DNA of 5,807 bases from positions 1-5,807 of the forward strand of contig DGUD01000161.1 of the NCBI GenBank assembly GCA_002393865.1. Reading direction: 5' to 3'. The position numbers and the translations under genes were made by a program. How positions within the stretch are numbered: the stretch's first letter is position 1; the number at the start of each line of letters is the position of its first letter. Origin of the DNA: Treponema sp. UBA4319 (GTDB lineage Bacteria; Spirochaetota; Spirochaetia; Treponematales; Treponemataceae). This document shows, in pieces, positions 1 through 5,003 of this stretch. The notes beneath the pieces are model-generated. The model ran no database searches, had not been told where the DNA came from, and saw only the letters and a list, made by a program, of their open reading frames with translations.

Positions 1-583
1 TGTGCTCATGGTAGAGCTGGCTGAGGCAGGTGGCAATCTTGCCGCTGCCGGGGCCGGGGGCCGTCACCACCACCAGCGGGCGGCTCGTCTCCACGTAATC
101 GTTCTTGCCGTAGCCCTCGTCGCTATCTATAAGCGCCACATTTGACGGGTAGCCGGGTATCGTATGGTGGTAATAGGATCGGATGCCCATCTTCTTGAGC
201 TTTCCGCGGAATGCCTTCGCGGCTTCCTGCCCCGTGTAATGGGTGATGACCACGCTGCCCACCATGAGCCCCCGGCTCTGGAACTCGTCGCGCAGGCGCA
301 GCACGTCCTTGTCGTAGGTGATGCCGAGGTCGCTGCGGACTTTGTTCTTCTCGATGTCCACCGCGCTGATGACGATGACAATCTCCGCCTCGTCCGCAAG
401 CTGCATGAGCATCCGCAGCTTGCTGTCCGGCTGGAAACCGGGCAGCACCCGCGAGGCATGGTAGTCGTCAAAGAGCTTTCCGCCAAATTCAAGGTAGAGC
501 TTGTCGCCGAACTTGGCGATCCGCTCCTTTATGTGCTCCGATTGGATTTTCAGGTATTTGTCGTTGTCGAATCCGCTTTTCAT
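1..583 (-). CDS. DUF1846 family protein, N-terminal part (gene runs off the left edge)
   Basis: The 194 visible codons match what I know of the DUF1846 family: an N-terminus of the type MKxGFDxxKYL, then LYLEFGGKL (residues 29-37), the RVLPGF stretch (45-50), a parallel-sheet segment EIVIVISAVDIEKNK (67-81), GITYDKDVLRL (87-97), SDEGYGKN (154-161) and a P-loop-like TAPGPGSGK (174-182) before CLSQLYHE. The family is cytoplasmic and widely conserved, has known structures, and has no firmly assigned reaction; the glycine-rich loop suggests binding of a nucleotide or phosphate. The family is usually close to 500 residues, so about 300 are missing beyond position 1. The start ATG (581-583) is fixed by the conserved MK-GFD beginning. 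No Shine-Dalgarno precedes it, and a strong promoter ends about ten bases upstream, so the mRNA is probably almost leaderless. All ten arginine codons are CGN, unlike the genes to the right. It looks like resident chromosome flanking an acquired cassette. Confidence 0.9.
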   Translation of the reverse strand, partial: MKSGFDNDKYLKIQSEHIKERIAKFGDKLYLEFGGKLFDDYHASRVLPGFQPDSKLRMLMQLADEAEIVIVISAVDIEKNKVRSDLGITYDKDVLRLRDEFQSRGLMVGSVVITHYTGQEAAKAFRGKLKKMGIRSYYHHTIPGYPSNVALIDSDEGYGKNDYVETSRPLVVVTAPGPGSGKIATCLSQLYHEH

Positions 584-593
584 ACGGGGCTAC

Positions 594-622
594 ATTATAG
601 CACAAGCGCGGGATTTCCTCAA
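594..622 (-). promoter_or_regulatory. Extended -10 promoter for the DUF1846 gene
   Basis: Read on the minus strand, TTGAGG (617-622) is followed by a 17-base spacer ending in TGC and then a perfect TATAAT (594-599). This gives a consensus -10 with the TGn extension and a 4/6 match at -35. Transcription should start near 586-588, only three to five bases before the ATG at 583. The promoter lies between the stop of the XRE gene (640) and the DUF1846 start, so the two minus-strand genes need not be co-transcribed. No start site has been measured. Confidence 0.65.
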
Positions 623-639
623 CAGGGGGCAGTCCGGCG

Positions 640-993
640 TCATTCCGGGGAAAGGGCGGATTTATAAGCGCGCGCTATCTCAAGGAAGTGCTCCAGCTGC
701 TTTTCCCCCAGACTCCCTGCGATAGTGGCAATCTCCTTTTTCTGCCAGTCAGACCTCGTGCCCCCGGCGGCAAAGCCCCTGCCCTCCGTCCCCAGCACCA
801 GGTATTCCGTGCTCGTGTTCAGCACCTGAGCCATACGGACGGCGACATCCGCCGCGGGGATGGAGCCACGGTACAGGTACATGCCCAGCGTCCCGGAGCT
901 TATGCCGACCCTCCGAGCAAAATCCTTGTTAGAGATTCCCTGATAGTTCAGCTCGTCGATGAGCCGTTCTCTGAAAGTCCTTTCGTCCGCCAT
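640..993 (-). CDS. XRE-family helix-turn-helix transcriptional regulator
   Basis: This is a 117-residue protein with a Cro/C1-type helix-turn-helix in its first two thirds: SNKDFARRVGISSGTLGMYL (21-40) is the classic scaffold and recognition helix pair. It is followed by IPAADVAVRMAQVLNTSTEYLVLG (46-69), the usual end of this domain. The last 45 residues form a short, probably helical tail (EKQLEHFLEIARAYKSAL) of unknown role, perhaps dimerisation. I chose ATG 991-993 because the HTH begins shortly after it. The longer reading from 1074 would translate the AT-rich promoter patch and looks unlike protein. The ribosome binding site is weak. The gene is divergent from the metabolic operon, and the intergenic region holds repeated GTAAT boxes over the operon promoter, so a local repressor of the operon, possibly also of itself, is the simplest reading. 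Its ligand is unknown. A phage- or plasmid-type repressor with an unrelated target remains possible. Confidence 0.85.
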   Translation of the reverse strand: MADERTFRERLIDELNYQGISNKDFARRVGISSGTLGMYLYRGSIPAADVAVRMAQVLNTSTEYLVLGTEGRGFAAGGTRSDWQKKEIATIAGSLGEKQLEHFLEIARAYKSALSPE

Positions 994-1027
994 CGCCAAC
1001 AGTCTAGCCCAATTATGTTTTTTAAAC

Positions 1028-1056
1028 TTGACAGATAATGTAATTAAATGTATCAT
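1028..1056 (+). promoter_or_regulatory. Near-consensus promoter of the aldolase-kinase operon
   Basis: TTGACA (1028-1033, 6/6) and TATCAT (1051-1056, 5/6) are separated by exactly 17 bases inside a markedly AT-rich patch (about 1010-1100). This is a textbook housekeeping sigma-factor promoter pointing right. Transcription should start around 1062-1064, leaving a 5' leader of about 390 nt before the aldolase start at 1452. It is the only strong plus-strand promoter I see upstream of the operon. A promoter this close to consensus usually needs a repressor or attenuator to be regulated, and both are suggested here. Confidence 0.75.
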
Positions 1057-1096
1057 GACACGTAATCGAAACATTAATAGCTTGTAATTACATTAA
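1036..1096. promoter_or_regulatory. Candidate operator array: three GTAAT boxes at 22-bp spacing
   Basis: GTAAT occurs at 1040-1044, 1062-1066 and 1084-1088, exactly 22 bp apart each time, so all three lie on about the same face of the helix. The outer two extend to TGTAATTA. In addition TAATGTAATTA (1036-1046) is inverted as TAATTACATTA (1085-1095), a perfect 11-bp inverted repeat. One arm lies within the -35/-10 spacer and the other about 22 bp past the likely transcription start. ACATTAA is also repeated at 1071 and 1090. This layout suits a repressor that binds cooperatively, and the divergent XRE protein is the obvious candidate. Chance similarity within AT-rich DNA is possible. Confidence 0.4.
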
Positions 1097-1114
1097 AGCT
1101 GTTCACCCTTCAAG

Positions 1115-1187
1115 AAGGAGGAAGGCTAATGCCCTGTAGGAACTGGCGTTCCCGCCTTCCCCGCAGAGCTGTGTCATCACCCTCCTT
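1115..1187 (+). promoter_or_regulatory. Ribosome site of the upstream ORF with matching downstream anti-SD sequences
   Basis: AAGGAGG (1115-1121) is perfectly complementary to CCTCCTT (1181-1187), which lies in the loop of the AGCTGTG/CACAGCT hairpin. The overlapping GGAAGGC (1120-1126) is perfectly complementary to GCCTTCC (1154-1160). The RNA could therefore hide the upstream ORF's ribosome site in two alternative ways. Both complements are only 7 bp, and pyrimidine runs such as CCTCC are not rare, so this is suggestive only. Confidence 0.3.
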
Positions 1188-1224
1188 TTCACAGCTTTCG
1201 CGCCCCGCGCGAAAATTTGCCTAG
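1129..1224 (+). CDS. Candidate 31-residue leader peptide (upstream ORF)
   Basis: The ATG is preceded by a perfect AAGGAGG (1115-1121) with 7-base spacing, the best ribosome site in the window, and lies about 65 nt after the predicted transcription start. The peptide begins MPCRNWRSRLPRR and is cationic, with seven Arg and six Ser in 31 residues. It has no membrane segment or known motif. Its TAG (1222-1224) falls inside the left arm of the 24-bp palindrome, the first of three overlapping hairpins, which is where the stop of an attenuator leader peptide would be expected. The frame stays open after the TAG as far as 1455. The evidence for translation is the ribosome site and position only; there is no homology, and the peptide sequence itself may not matter. 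Confidence 0.35.
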   Translation: MPCRNWRSRLPRRAVSSPSFSQLSRPARKFA

Positions 1225-1239
1225 TGTACACTAGGCAAA
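1216..1239. repeat. Perfect 24-bp palindrome (hairpin A)
   Basis: TTTGCCTAGTGT is followed immediately by its exact reverse complement, giving two 12-base arms with no spacer, centred on TGTACA. In RNA it would fold with a few central bases as the loop. In DNA it could equally be a binding site for a dimeric protein. It contains the TAG of the upstream ORF, and its right arm shares GGCAAA (1234-1239) with the next hairpin, so the two full structures exclude each other. Confidence 0.8.
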
Positions 1240-1261
1240 GGTCTTGCCAAAGACCTTTGCC
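1234..1261 (+). other. Overlapping hairpin B (possible antiterminator)
   Basis: GGCAAAGGTCTT (1234-1245) pairs over all 12 bases with AAGACCTTTGCC (1250-1261) around a GCCA loop. Its left arm reuses the last six bases of hairpin A, and its right arm reuses the first six bases of hairpin C. Full B therefore competes with the base of both neighbours. This is the 2:3 position of an attenuator. The inner halves of A and C could still form beside it, so the exclusion is partial. Confidence 0.6.
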
Positions 1262-1303
1262 CGGAGCCTTGCTTCGCTCGGCTCCGGGCAAAACAGTTTT
1301 TTT
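1256..1303 (+). terminator. Hairpin C plus T7 tract: possible intrinsic terminator in the leader
   Basis: TTTGCCCGGAGCC (1256-1268) pairs over 13 bases with GGCTCCGGGCAAA (1280-1292) around an 11-base loop. ACAG then leads into seven Ts (1297-1303). The stem is GC-rich and stable. The T tract starts four bases after the full stem and seven after its GC part, further than in an ideal terminator, so efficiency may be moderate. It sits about 150 nt before the aldolase start and points toward the operon, so it would act as an attenuator and not as the end of a gene. There is no T tract on the other strand. Confidence 0.45.
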
Positions 1304-1335
1304 GGCAGAGGCATATTTCAAAGAAACGGGAGGCC

Positions 1336-1455
1336 ATGGTGCACAAGGCGCTCATATCCGGCATGCGGGGGTATACTGCCCGCAGCGAAAAGCTCATCGC
1401 GGCCCCGCAGGCGGCGGGAAAGCAAAGAAGATGCAATCCGGAGGGGCTCCTGTGA
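1336..1455 (+). CDS. Small ORF (39 codons) overlapping the aldolase start by GTGA
   Basis: ATG 1336 (or the adjacent GTG 1339, which is better spaced from GGGAGG at 1328-1333) opens a 39-codon frame beginning MVHKALISGMRGYTARSEK. It ends at TGA 1453-1455, so that stop and the aldolase GTG share GTGA. This geometry is typical of translational coupling: ribosomes finishing here would restart on the aldolase. The peptide is basic and has no recognised domain. It lies in the same frame as the 31-codon ORF with no stop between the TAG at 1222 and this TGA. The upstream texts TTCAAGAAGGAGG (1109-1121) and TTCAAAGAAACGGGAGG (1317-1333) are imperfect copies. It may be a real coupling peptide or a chance frame. 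Confidence 0.3.
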   Translation: MVHKALISGMRGYTARSEKLIAAPQAAGKQRRCNPEGLL

Positions 1456-2294
1456 CCACCCGGAAATACCTGAGTCCTGATTCGGGGCAGTTCTTCGCCT
1501 TCAATGTGTGGGACATTGCCTCCGCCCAGGCCGTCATCGACGCCGCCAGCAACAAAGGCAGGGCTATTATCCTCCAGACATCCATGAAGGCATTCTCCAG
1601 GCTGCAAAAGAACGAATTCAGAACATTCATAACACAGTACGCGGCACGGACAGGCACACGCGTATACCTGCATCTTGACCACTGCCGGAAGCAGGAACTC
1701 TTTGAGGAGGCCATAGAGGCGGGCTGGGACTCCGTCATGATTGATGTCTCTGACCGGCCTCTGGAGGAAAATATCCGCAAGACGAATGAAATTTGCGAGC
1801 TTGCCCACGCAAGGAATGTCCTGGTCGAGTCGGAAATCGGCCATGTCGGCACAGCAGGGGACGACAAAGCTGCCCTGCAGGAGCTGCTTGCAAAACGGGA
1901 GGATATCGAATACTTCATAAAACACACGGATGCCGACAGCCTTGCGGTTGCCATAGGAACCGCGCACGGTCTCTATCACGGAGTCCCTCACCTTCACTAT
2001 GAACTGCTGGAGGAGACCGGAGCCATCTCCGACATTCCGCTGGTAATCCATGGAGGAACCGGACTTTCAGACGATACGTTCAGGAAGCTGCTTGCCCACA
2101 GGAACGTCAAGAAGATAAATATATCGACCGCCGTAAAGCAGGCCTACCTTTCAGGAATCCTGAAAGCGCAGGAGGAAGGAAGATGCGCAGCAGCAGGCTT
2201 CGATCCGCTCGCCGTCACCGGGAGCATACATGAGTCCATACAGATGATGGTCACGCACTATCTGAGCCTGCAGGACATGGAGGATTCGCTATGA
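1452..2294 (+). CDS. Class II (zinc-dependent) ketose-phosphate aldolase, GatY/KbaY/FBA-like
   Basis: A TIM-barrel aldolase that should reversibly split a ketose 1-phosphate or 1,6-bisphosphate into dihydroxyacetone phosphate and an aldehyde in the cytoplasm. The family signatures are complete: FNVWDIASAQAVIDAA (17-32); HLDH (74-77) with the catalytic Asp76 and zinc ligand His77; MIDVSDRPLEENI (96-108); ESEIGHVG (126-133); GTAHGLY (169-175) with zinc ligand His172; IHGGTG (199-204) with zinc ligand His200; and KINISTA (221-227) in the phosphate-binding region. I chose GTG 1452 because GGAGG (1440-1444) is ideally spaced, the protein is then 280 residues as in the GatY/KbaY group, and the longer reading would translate the leader hairpins. 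An ATG at 1431 is possible but lacks a properly spaced site. The GTG overlaps a small ORF, and the 3' end overlaps the kinase by ATGA. The aldehyde partner cannot be read from sequence. Confidence 0.9.
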   Translation: MTTRKYLSPDSGQFFAFNVWDIASAQAVIDAASNKGRAIILQTSMKAFSRLQKNEFRTFITQYAARTGTRVYLHLDHCRKQELFEEAIEAGWDSVMIDVSDRPLEENIRKTNEICELAHARNVLVESEIGHVGTAGDDKAALQELLAKREDIEYFIKHTDADSLAVAIGTAHGLYHGVPHLHYELLEETGAISDIPLVIHGGTGLSDDTFRKLLAHRNVKKINISTAVKQAYLSGILKAQEEGRCAAAGFDPLAVTGSIHESIQMMVTHYLSLQDMEDSL

Positions 2295-3829
2295 AAAAGA
2301 CAGTGCTTGTCCTGAATATGGGGATGAAAAGCATACGCAGCATTATCTTTGACAGCGGAGGGAACAAGCTTGCAGGAGCCTCGCTGCCGATAGTCACGTC
2401 CCTTTCCGGGGACAGCGTGACACAGGAGCCTTCAGAATGGATTGAGAAGGCAGAGGCATGCATCGCAGAGGTGCTGCGCCAGACAGGAAACATACACATA
2501 GACTTCTTTACCGTGACGGCATCGGCTTCCTGCCTCGTGTGCATAGACGAGACGGGGACTGCGCTGATTCCCTGCATGATGGTGTCCGACAGGCGGGCAA
2601 AGGAAGAAAGCTCCGCTATCAGCCAGTCGGAAGCATTTGCACCTGTCCTCCACGCGACAAAACTCGCCATGGACGCCTCCCTGCTCCTGCCAAAGGCCTT
2701 ATGGGTAAAGAACAAGCGGCCGGATGTCTGGGACAAGGTATACAAGCTGCTGGCGCCCAACGACTTTCTATCCGGCTATTTTACGGGCGGCATATATGCT
2801 ACCGACTATATAAATGCCAAGAAATGGCATTATGACACAAAGGCTCAGGCATATCCCGACAAACTGCTGGCGACGCTGGGCATTCCCGGCAGACTTCTCC
2901 CCACGTGCATCGCTCCGGGGAGCGCCATCGGGAGCATCGACGGCGGCATCGCGGAGCGGCTCGGTCTGAACAAAGACATCCTTGTCGTCGCGAGCACTTA
3001 TGACGCGATATGCTCTTTTGTGGGCAGCGGCGTGCACGACGAGGGGGAGTCTGCGGATGTCTCCGGAACAGTGACCGTATTCAGGACGGTGACACACAAG
3101 GATACGGGCAGCCTAGATTCCAAACTGCAGGGCATCGATTTCAACGAGCTGGGAATCCATATCGTAGGGGGCTCCAACAACCTCGGAGGCGGGCTGATTG
3201 AATGGGTCAAGCAGTGCTATTACCAGAACGAGCCGCTTCCCTACGAGCTGATGGAGAAGGAGGCCGGGGAAACATCCGTCGGTGCAGGCGGGGTAATATT
3301 CCTGCCCTATCTTCTCGGCGAACGATTTCCCATCTGGGATAGCAGCGCACGGGGGGTATTCTTCGGGCTGGAACGGGCTCACACCCGGAAAGAAATGACA
3401 CGGGCTGTTTTTGAGAGCGCAGGCTTTATCGACGTCGATATGATTTCCGCGATAGAAAGCTGCGGGATTGCGGTAAAATCCATCAGATGCTCAGGCGGAC
3501 TTGCCCGCATCCATCTGGTCTCCCAGATAAAAGCCGATACCACGGGCAAAGAAATCCACGTGCTGTCAGAATTTGAGACGACAGCGGCAGGAGCCGCAAT
3601 GCTGTGCTTCATCGGGCAAAAGGTGTACGGCTCCTTACAGGAAGCCTCAGATGTGTTCGTCACTATCAGGATGATTATAAAACCAGACCGGAAGAATCAT
3701 GAAAAATACAGGAAGGTCTATGCCTTGTTCAAGGACACCTACAAGACAGTGCGGCCGCTATTCCCGGAGCGGGCAAAACTGCTTGGCAGCCTCTATGGCG
3801 CCACCAACACCCGCATAGAGAACCTGTAG
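2291..3829 (+). CDS. FGGY-family carbohydrate kinase, xylulokinase-like
   Basis: 512 residues, the usual length for this two-domain actin-fold family, which transfers phosphate from ATP to a sugar, ketose or polyol. Visible motifs include LLAPNDFLSGYFTG (153-166) with ATDYINA (170-176), the catalytic base Asp238 in STYDAICSFVGSG (235-247), the phosphate loop DVSGTV (256-261), GERFPIWDSSARGVFFGL (343-360), and the adenine-site segments CSGGLARIHLVSQIKAD (400-416) and ETTAAGAAML (429-438). One oddity is the N-terminal phosphate loop, normally DxGT, which reads NMGM (9-12), so the conserved Asp is Asn9. The gene starts inside the aldolase stop (ATGA), with GGAGG seven bases upstream, so the two are probably translated together. 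In this setting it likely makes the ketose phosphate that the aldolase cleaves, or phosphorylates an aldolase product. The substrate is unknown. Confidence 0.9.
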   Translation: MKKTVLVLNMGMKSIRSIIFDSGGNKLAGASLPIVTSLSGDSVTQEPSEWIEKAEACIAEVLRQTGNIHIDFFTVTASASCLVCIDETGTALIPCMMVSDRRAKEESSAISQSEAFAPVLHATKLAMDASLLLPKALWVKNKRPDVWDKVYKLLAPNDFLSGYFTGGIYATDYINAKKWHYDTKAQAYPDKLLATLGIPGRLLPTCIAPGSAIGSIDGGIAERLGLNKDILVVASTYDAICSFVGSGVHDEGESADVSGTVTVFRTVTHKDTGSLDSKLQGIDFNELGIHIVGGSNNLGGGLIEWVKQCYYQNEPLPYELMEKEAGETSVGAGGVIFLPYLLGERFPIWDSSARGVFFGLERAHTRKEMTRAVFESAGFIDVDMISAIESCGIAVKSIRCSGGLARIHLVSQIKADTTGKEIHVLSEFETTAAGAAMLCFIGQKVYGSLQEASDVFVTIRMIIKPDRKNHEKYRKVYALFKDTYKTVRPLFPERAKLLGSLYGATNTRIENL

Positions 3830-3842
3830 CAAGGAGCCTGCC

Positions 3843-4988
3843 ATGCCGCTATACAAACTGAACATGCCCGCCAGAGTCTATTTTGGCAGAAACATACTGG
3901 AAGCATCACTCCGGGCGGAAGCCAGCCTGCTTTCCGGCACCGTGCTGGTCGTCACCACCGGCCGATCCCTTGTCAGACTGGGGCATCTTGAGAGACTGTG
4001 CGGGCTCCTCAAGTCAGCCTGCCATGCGGAGTCAGTCGCCGTATTCGATGCAATACACGCAAACCCGCTTGTCTCAGACGTTGAGGCCGCCATCGCATAC
4101 GGCAGGCAGCACAAGCCGTCTGTCGTCATAGGCTTTGGGGGAGGCAGCGCCCTTGATGCCGCAAAGGCTGCCGCAGCCGGAATCGGAATGGGCTGCTCCT
4201 GCCGCATGCTCTTTGACGGCATGACATTCCCCTCCGCGGCAACGCTTCCAGTCGTTGCGATACCGACTACGGCCGGGACGGGGAGCGAGCTGAGCAAGGC
4301 TGCAATCCTGACGGACAAAGACAGGAACATCAAGACAGGCATCCGGGGAGAATATCTCTATCCGGCAGCCGCAATCGTCGATTCCTTTTTCACAGAGACC
4401 GTTCCCCTCAGGACAAGCATGGAGACAGGCTTTGATGTCCTTGCCCATGCAATGGAAAGCTACCTCTCGCGGCTCGCATCCCCGTACACAAGGATGCTCT
4501 CGGAAACAGCCGCATCGATAGCAGGCAGGAGCCTGCCCCTGCTTGCGGCGGACTTAGGGAACACGGACGCGAGGGCAGACATGAGCTACGCCAGCATGAT
4601 TATGGGCATAAACCTGGGGAACGCAAGCACCTGCCTTCCGCACAGGATGCAGTACCCTATCGGAGCCCACTCGGATACAAGCCACGGCGCAGGTCTTGCC
4701 GCGCTGTATCCGGCATGGCTGCATTATGAGGCCGGCACTTCGTGGCAGGATTTGCAGCGTCTGCTGAAAATCATCGGCTGCCCGCAATGCAGCGGACAGG
4801 AAGAAGCTATCGCATGGTTCAGGAATTTCCTTGCGGGACTGGGACTGCCGGCAAACCTCAGGGAATTGGGCTTAGACGAAGGACTCGTCGCACAGCTTCC
4901 GTCCGAAGTCACCGGGAATCTACAGAACGACCCTGCCGCCGCGCAGGAAGATGTAGTCAGGAAAATCTACCAGAAAGCTTTATTCTGA
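3843..4988 (+). CDS. Iron-type (group III) alcohol dehydrogenase, FucO-like
   Basis: 381 residues, matching lactaldehyde/propanediol oxidoreductases. The N-terminal Rossmann domain has GFGGGSALDAAKA (97-109) and IPTTAGTGSE (140-149), which bind NAD(P). All four metal ligands are in place: Asp198 and His202 in GFDVLAHAMESY (196-207), His267 in CLPH, and His281 in SHGAGLA (280-286). It should therefore be an active metal-dependent (Fe or Zn) cytoplasmic enzyme reducing an aldehyde or ketone to an alcohol, or the reverse. After an aldolase the natural substrate would be the released short aldehyde, or dihydroxyacetone phosphate itself. It follows the kinase by 13 bases, with AAGGAG six bases before ATG. 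Its arginine codons are mostly AGA/AGG (14 of 20 by hand count). A phosphonoacetaldehyde-reductase role cannot be excluded, but no phosphonate-forming gene is seen. Confidence 0.88.
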   Translation: MPLYKLNMPARVYFGRNILEASLRAEASLLSGTVLVVTTGRSLVRLGHLERLCGLLKSACHAESVAVFDAIHANPLVSDVEAAIAYGRQHKPSVVIGFGGGSALDAAKAAAAGIGMGCSCRMLFDGMTFPSAATLPVVAIPTTAGTGSELSKAAILTDKDRNIKTGIRGEYLYPAAAIVDSFFTETVPLRTSMETGFDVLAHAMESYLSRLASPYTRMLSETAASIAGRSLPLLAADLGNTDARADMSYASMIMGINLGNASTCLPHRMQYPIGAHSDTSHGAGLAALYPAWLHYEAGTSWQDLQRLLKIIGCPQCSGQEEAIAWFRNFLAGLGLPANLRELGLDEGLVAQLPSEVTGNLQNDPAAAQEDVVRKIYQKALF

Positions 4989-5003
4989 GCATGAGGAGGA
5001 TAT

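Larger units (their letters stand above)
1063..1451 (+). other. Long structured 5' leader of the operon
   Basis: This is the stretch between the predicted transcription start and the aldolase GTG. From left to right it holds a TGTAATTACA palindrome (1083-1092), the perfect ribosome site and 31-codon ORF (1115-1224), a small GGAAC/GTTCC hairpin (1139-1152), an AGCTGTG/CACAGCT hairpin (1167-1196), a TTTCGCGC/GCGCGAAA hairpin (1196-1214), three overlapping hairpins (1216-1292), a T7 run (1297-1303), a TGCGGG/CCCGCA hairpin (1364-1384) and a second small ORF reaching the aldolase start. I recognise no known riboswitch or T-box consensus. The density of structure is far above what an ordinary operon leader needs. 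It could be an attenuator, or an inserted repeat element lying between promoter and operon. Confidence 0.5.

Noticed and set aside
164..667. Plus-strand frame opposite the DUF1846 gene
   Set aside because: The minus strand carries clear family motifs throughout. The plus frame continues past that gene's promoter into the XRE gene and resembles nothing.
1012..1017. Minus-strand CATAAT as the -10 of the XRE gene
   Set aside because: There is no acceptable -35 at the right distance, so I could not place the XRE promoter with confidence.
994..1074. An N-terminal extension of the XRE regulator from ATG 1074
   Set aside because: It reads through the AT-rich promoter patch and adds residues unlike the family. 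The HTH begins just after the ATG at 991-993.
1372..1377. TATACT as a possible internal promoter -10
   Set aside because: No -35-like hexamer lies 16-18 bases upstream, and it sits in the loop of a small hairpin.
1224..1451. An N-terminal extension of the aldolase from ATG 1224
   Set aside because: It would translate the palindromes and T tract, has no ribosome site, and adds 76 residues not seen in the family. GTG 1452 has an ideal GGAGG and gives the normal length.
1063..1451. A known riboswitch or T-box in the leader
   Set aside because: I found no conserved core of any class I know, such as a T-box TGGN motif with a specifier stem. The hairpins are simple inverted repeats.
1221..2051. 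Long minus-strand frame opposite the aldolase
   Set aside because: It is a shadow of a gene with complete class II aldolase motifs on the plus strand. It lacks its own ribosome site or recognisable domain.
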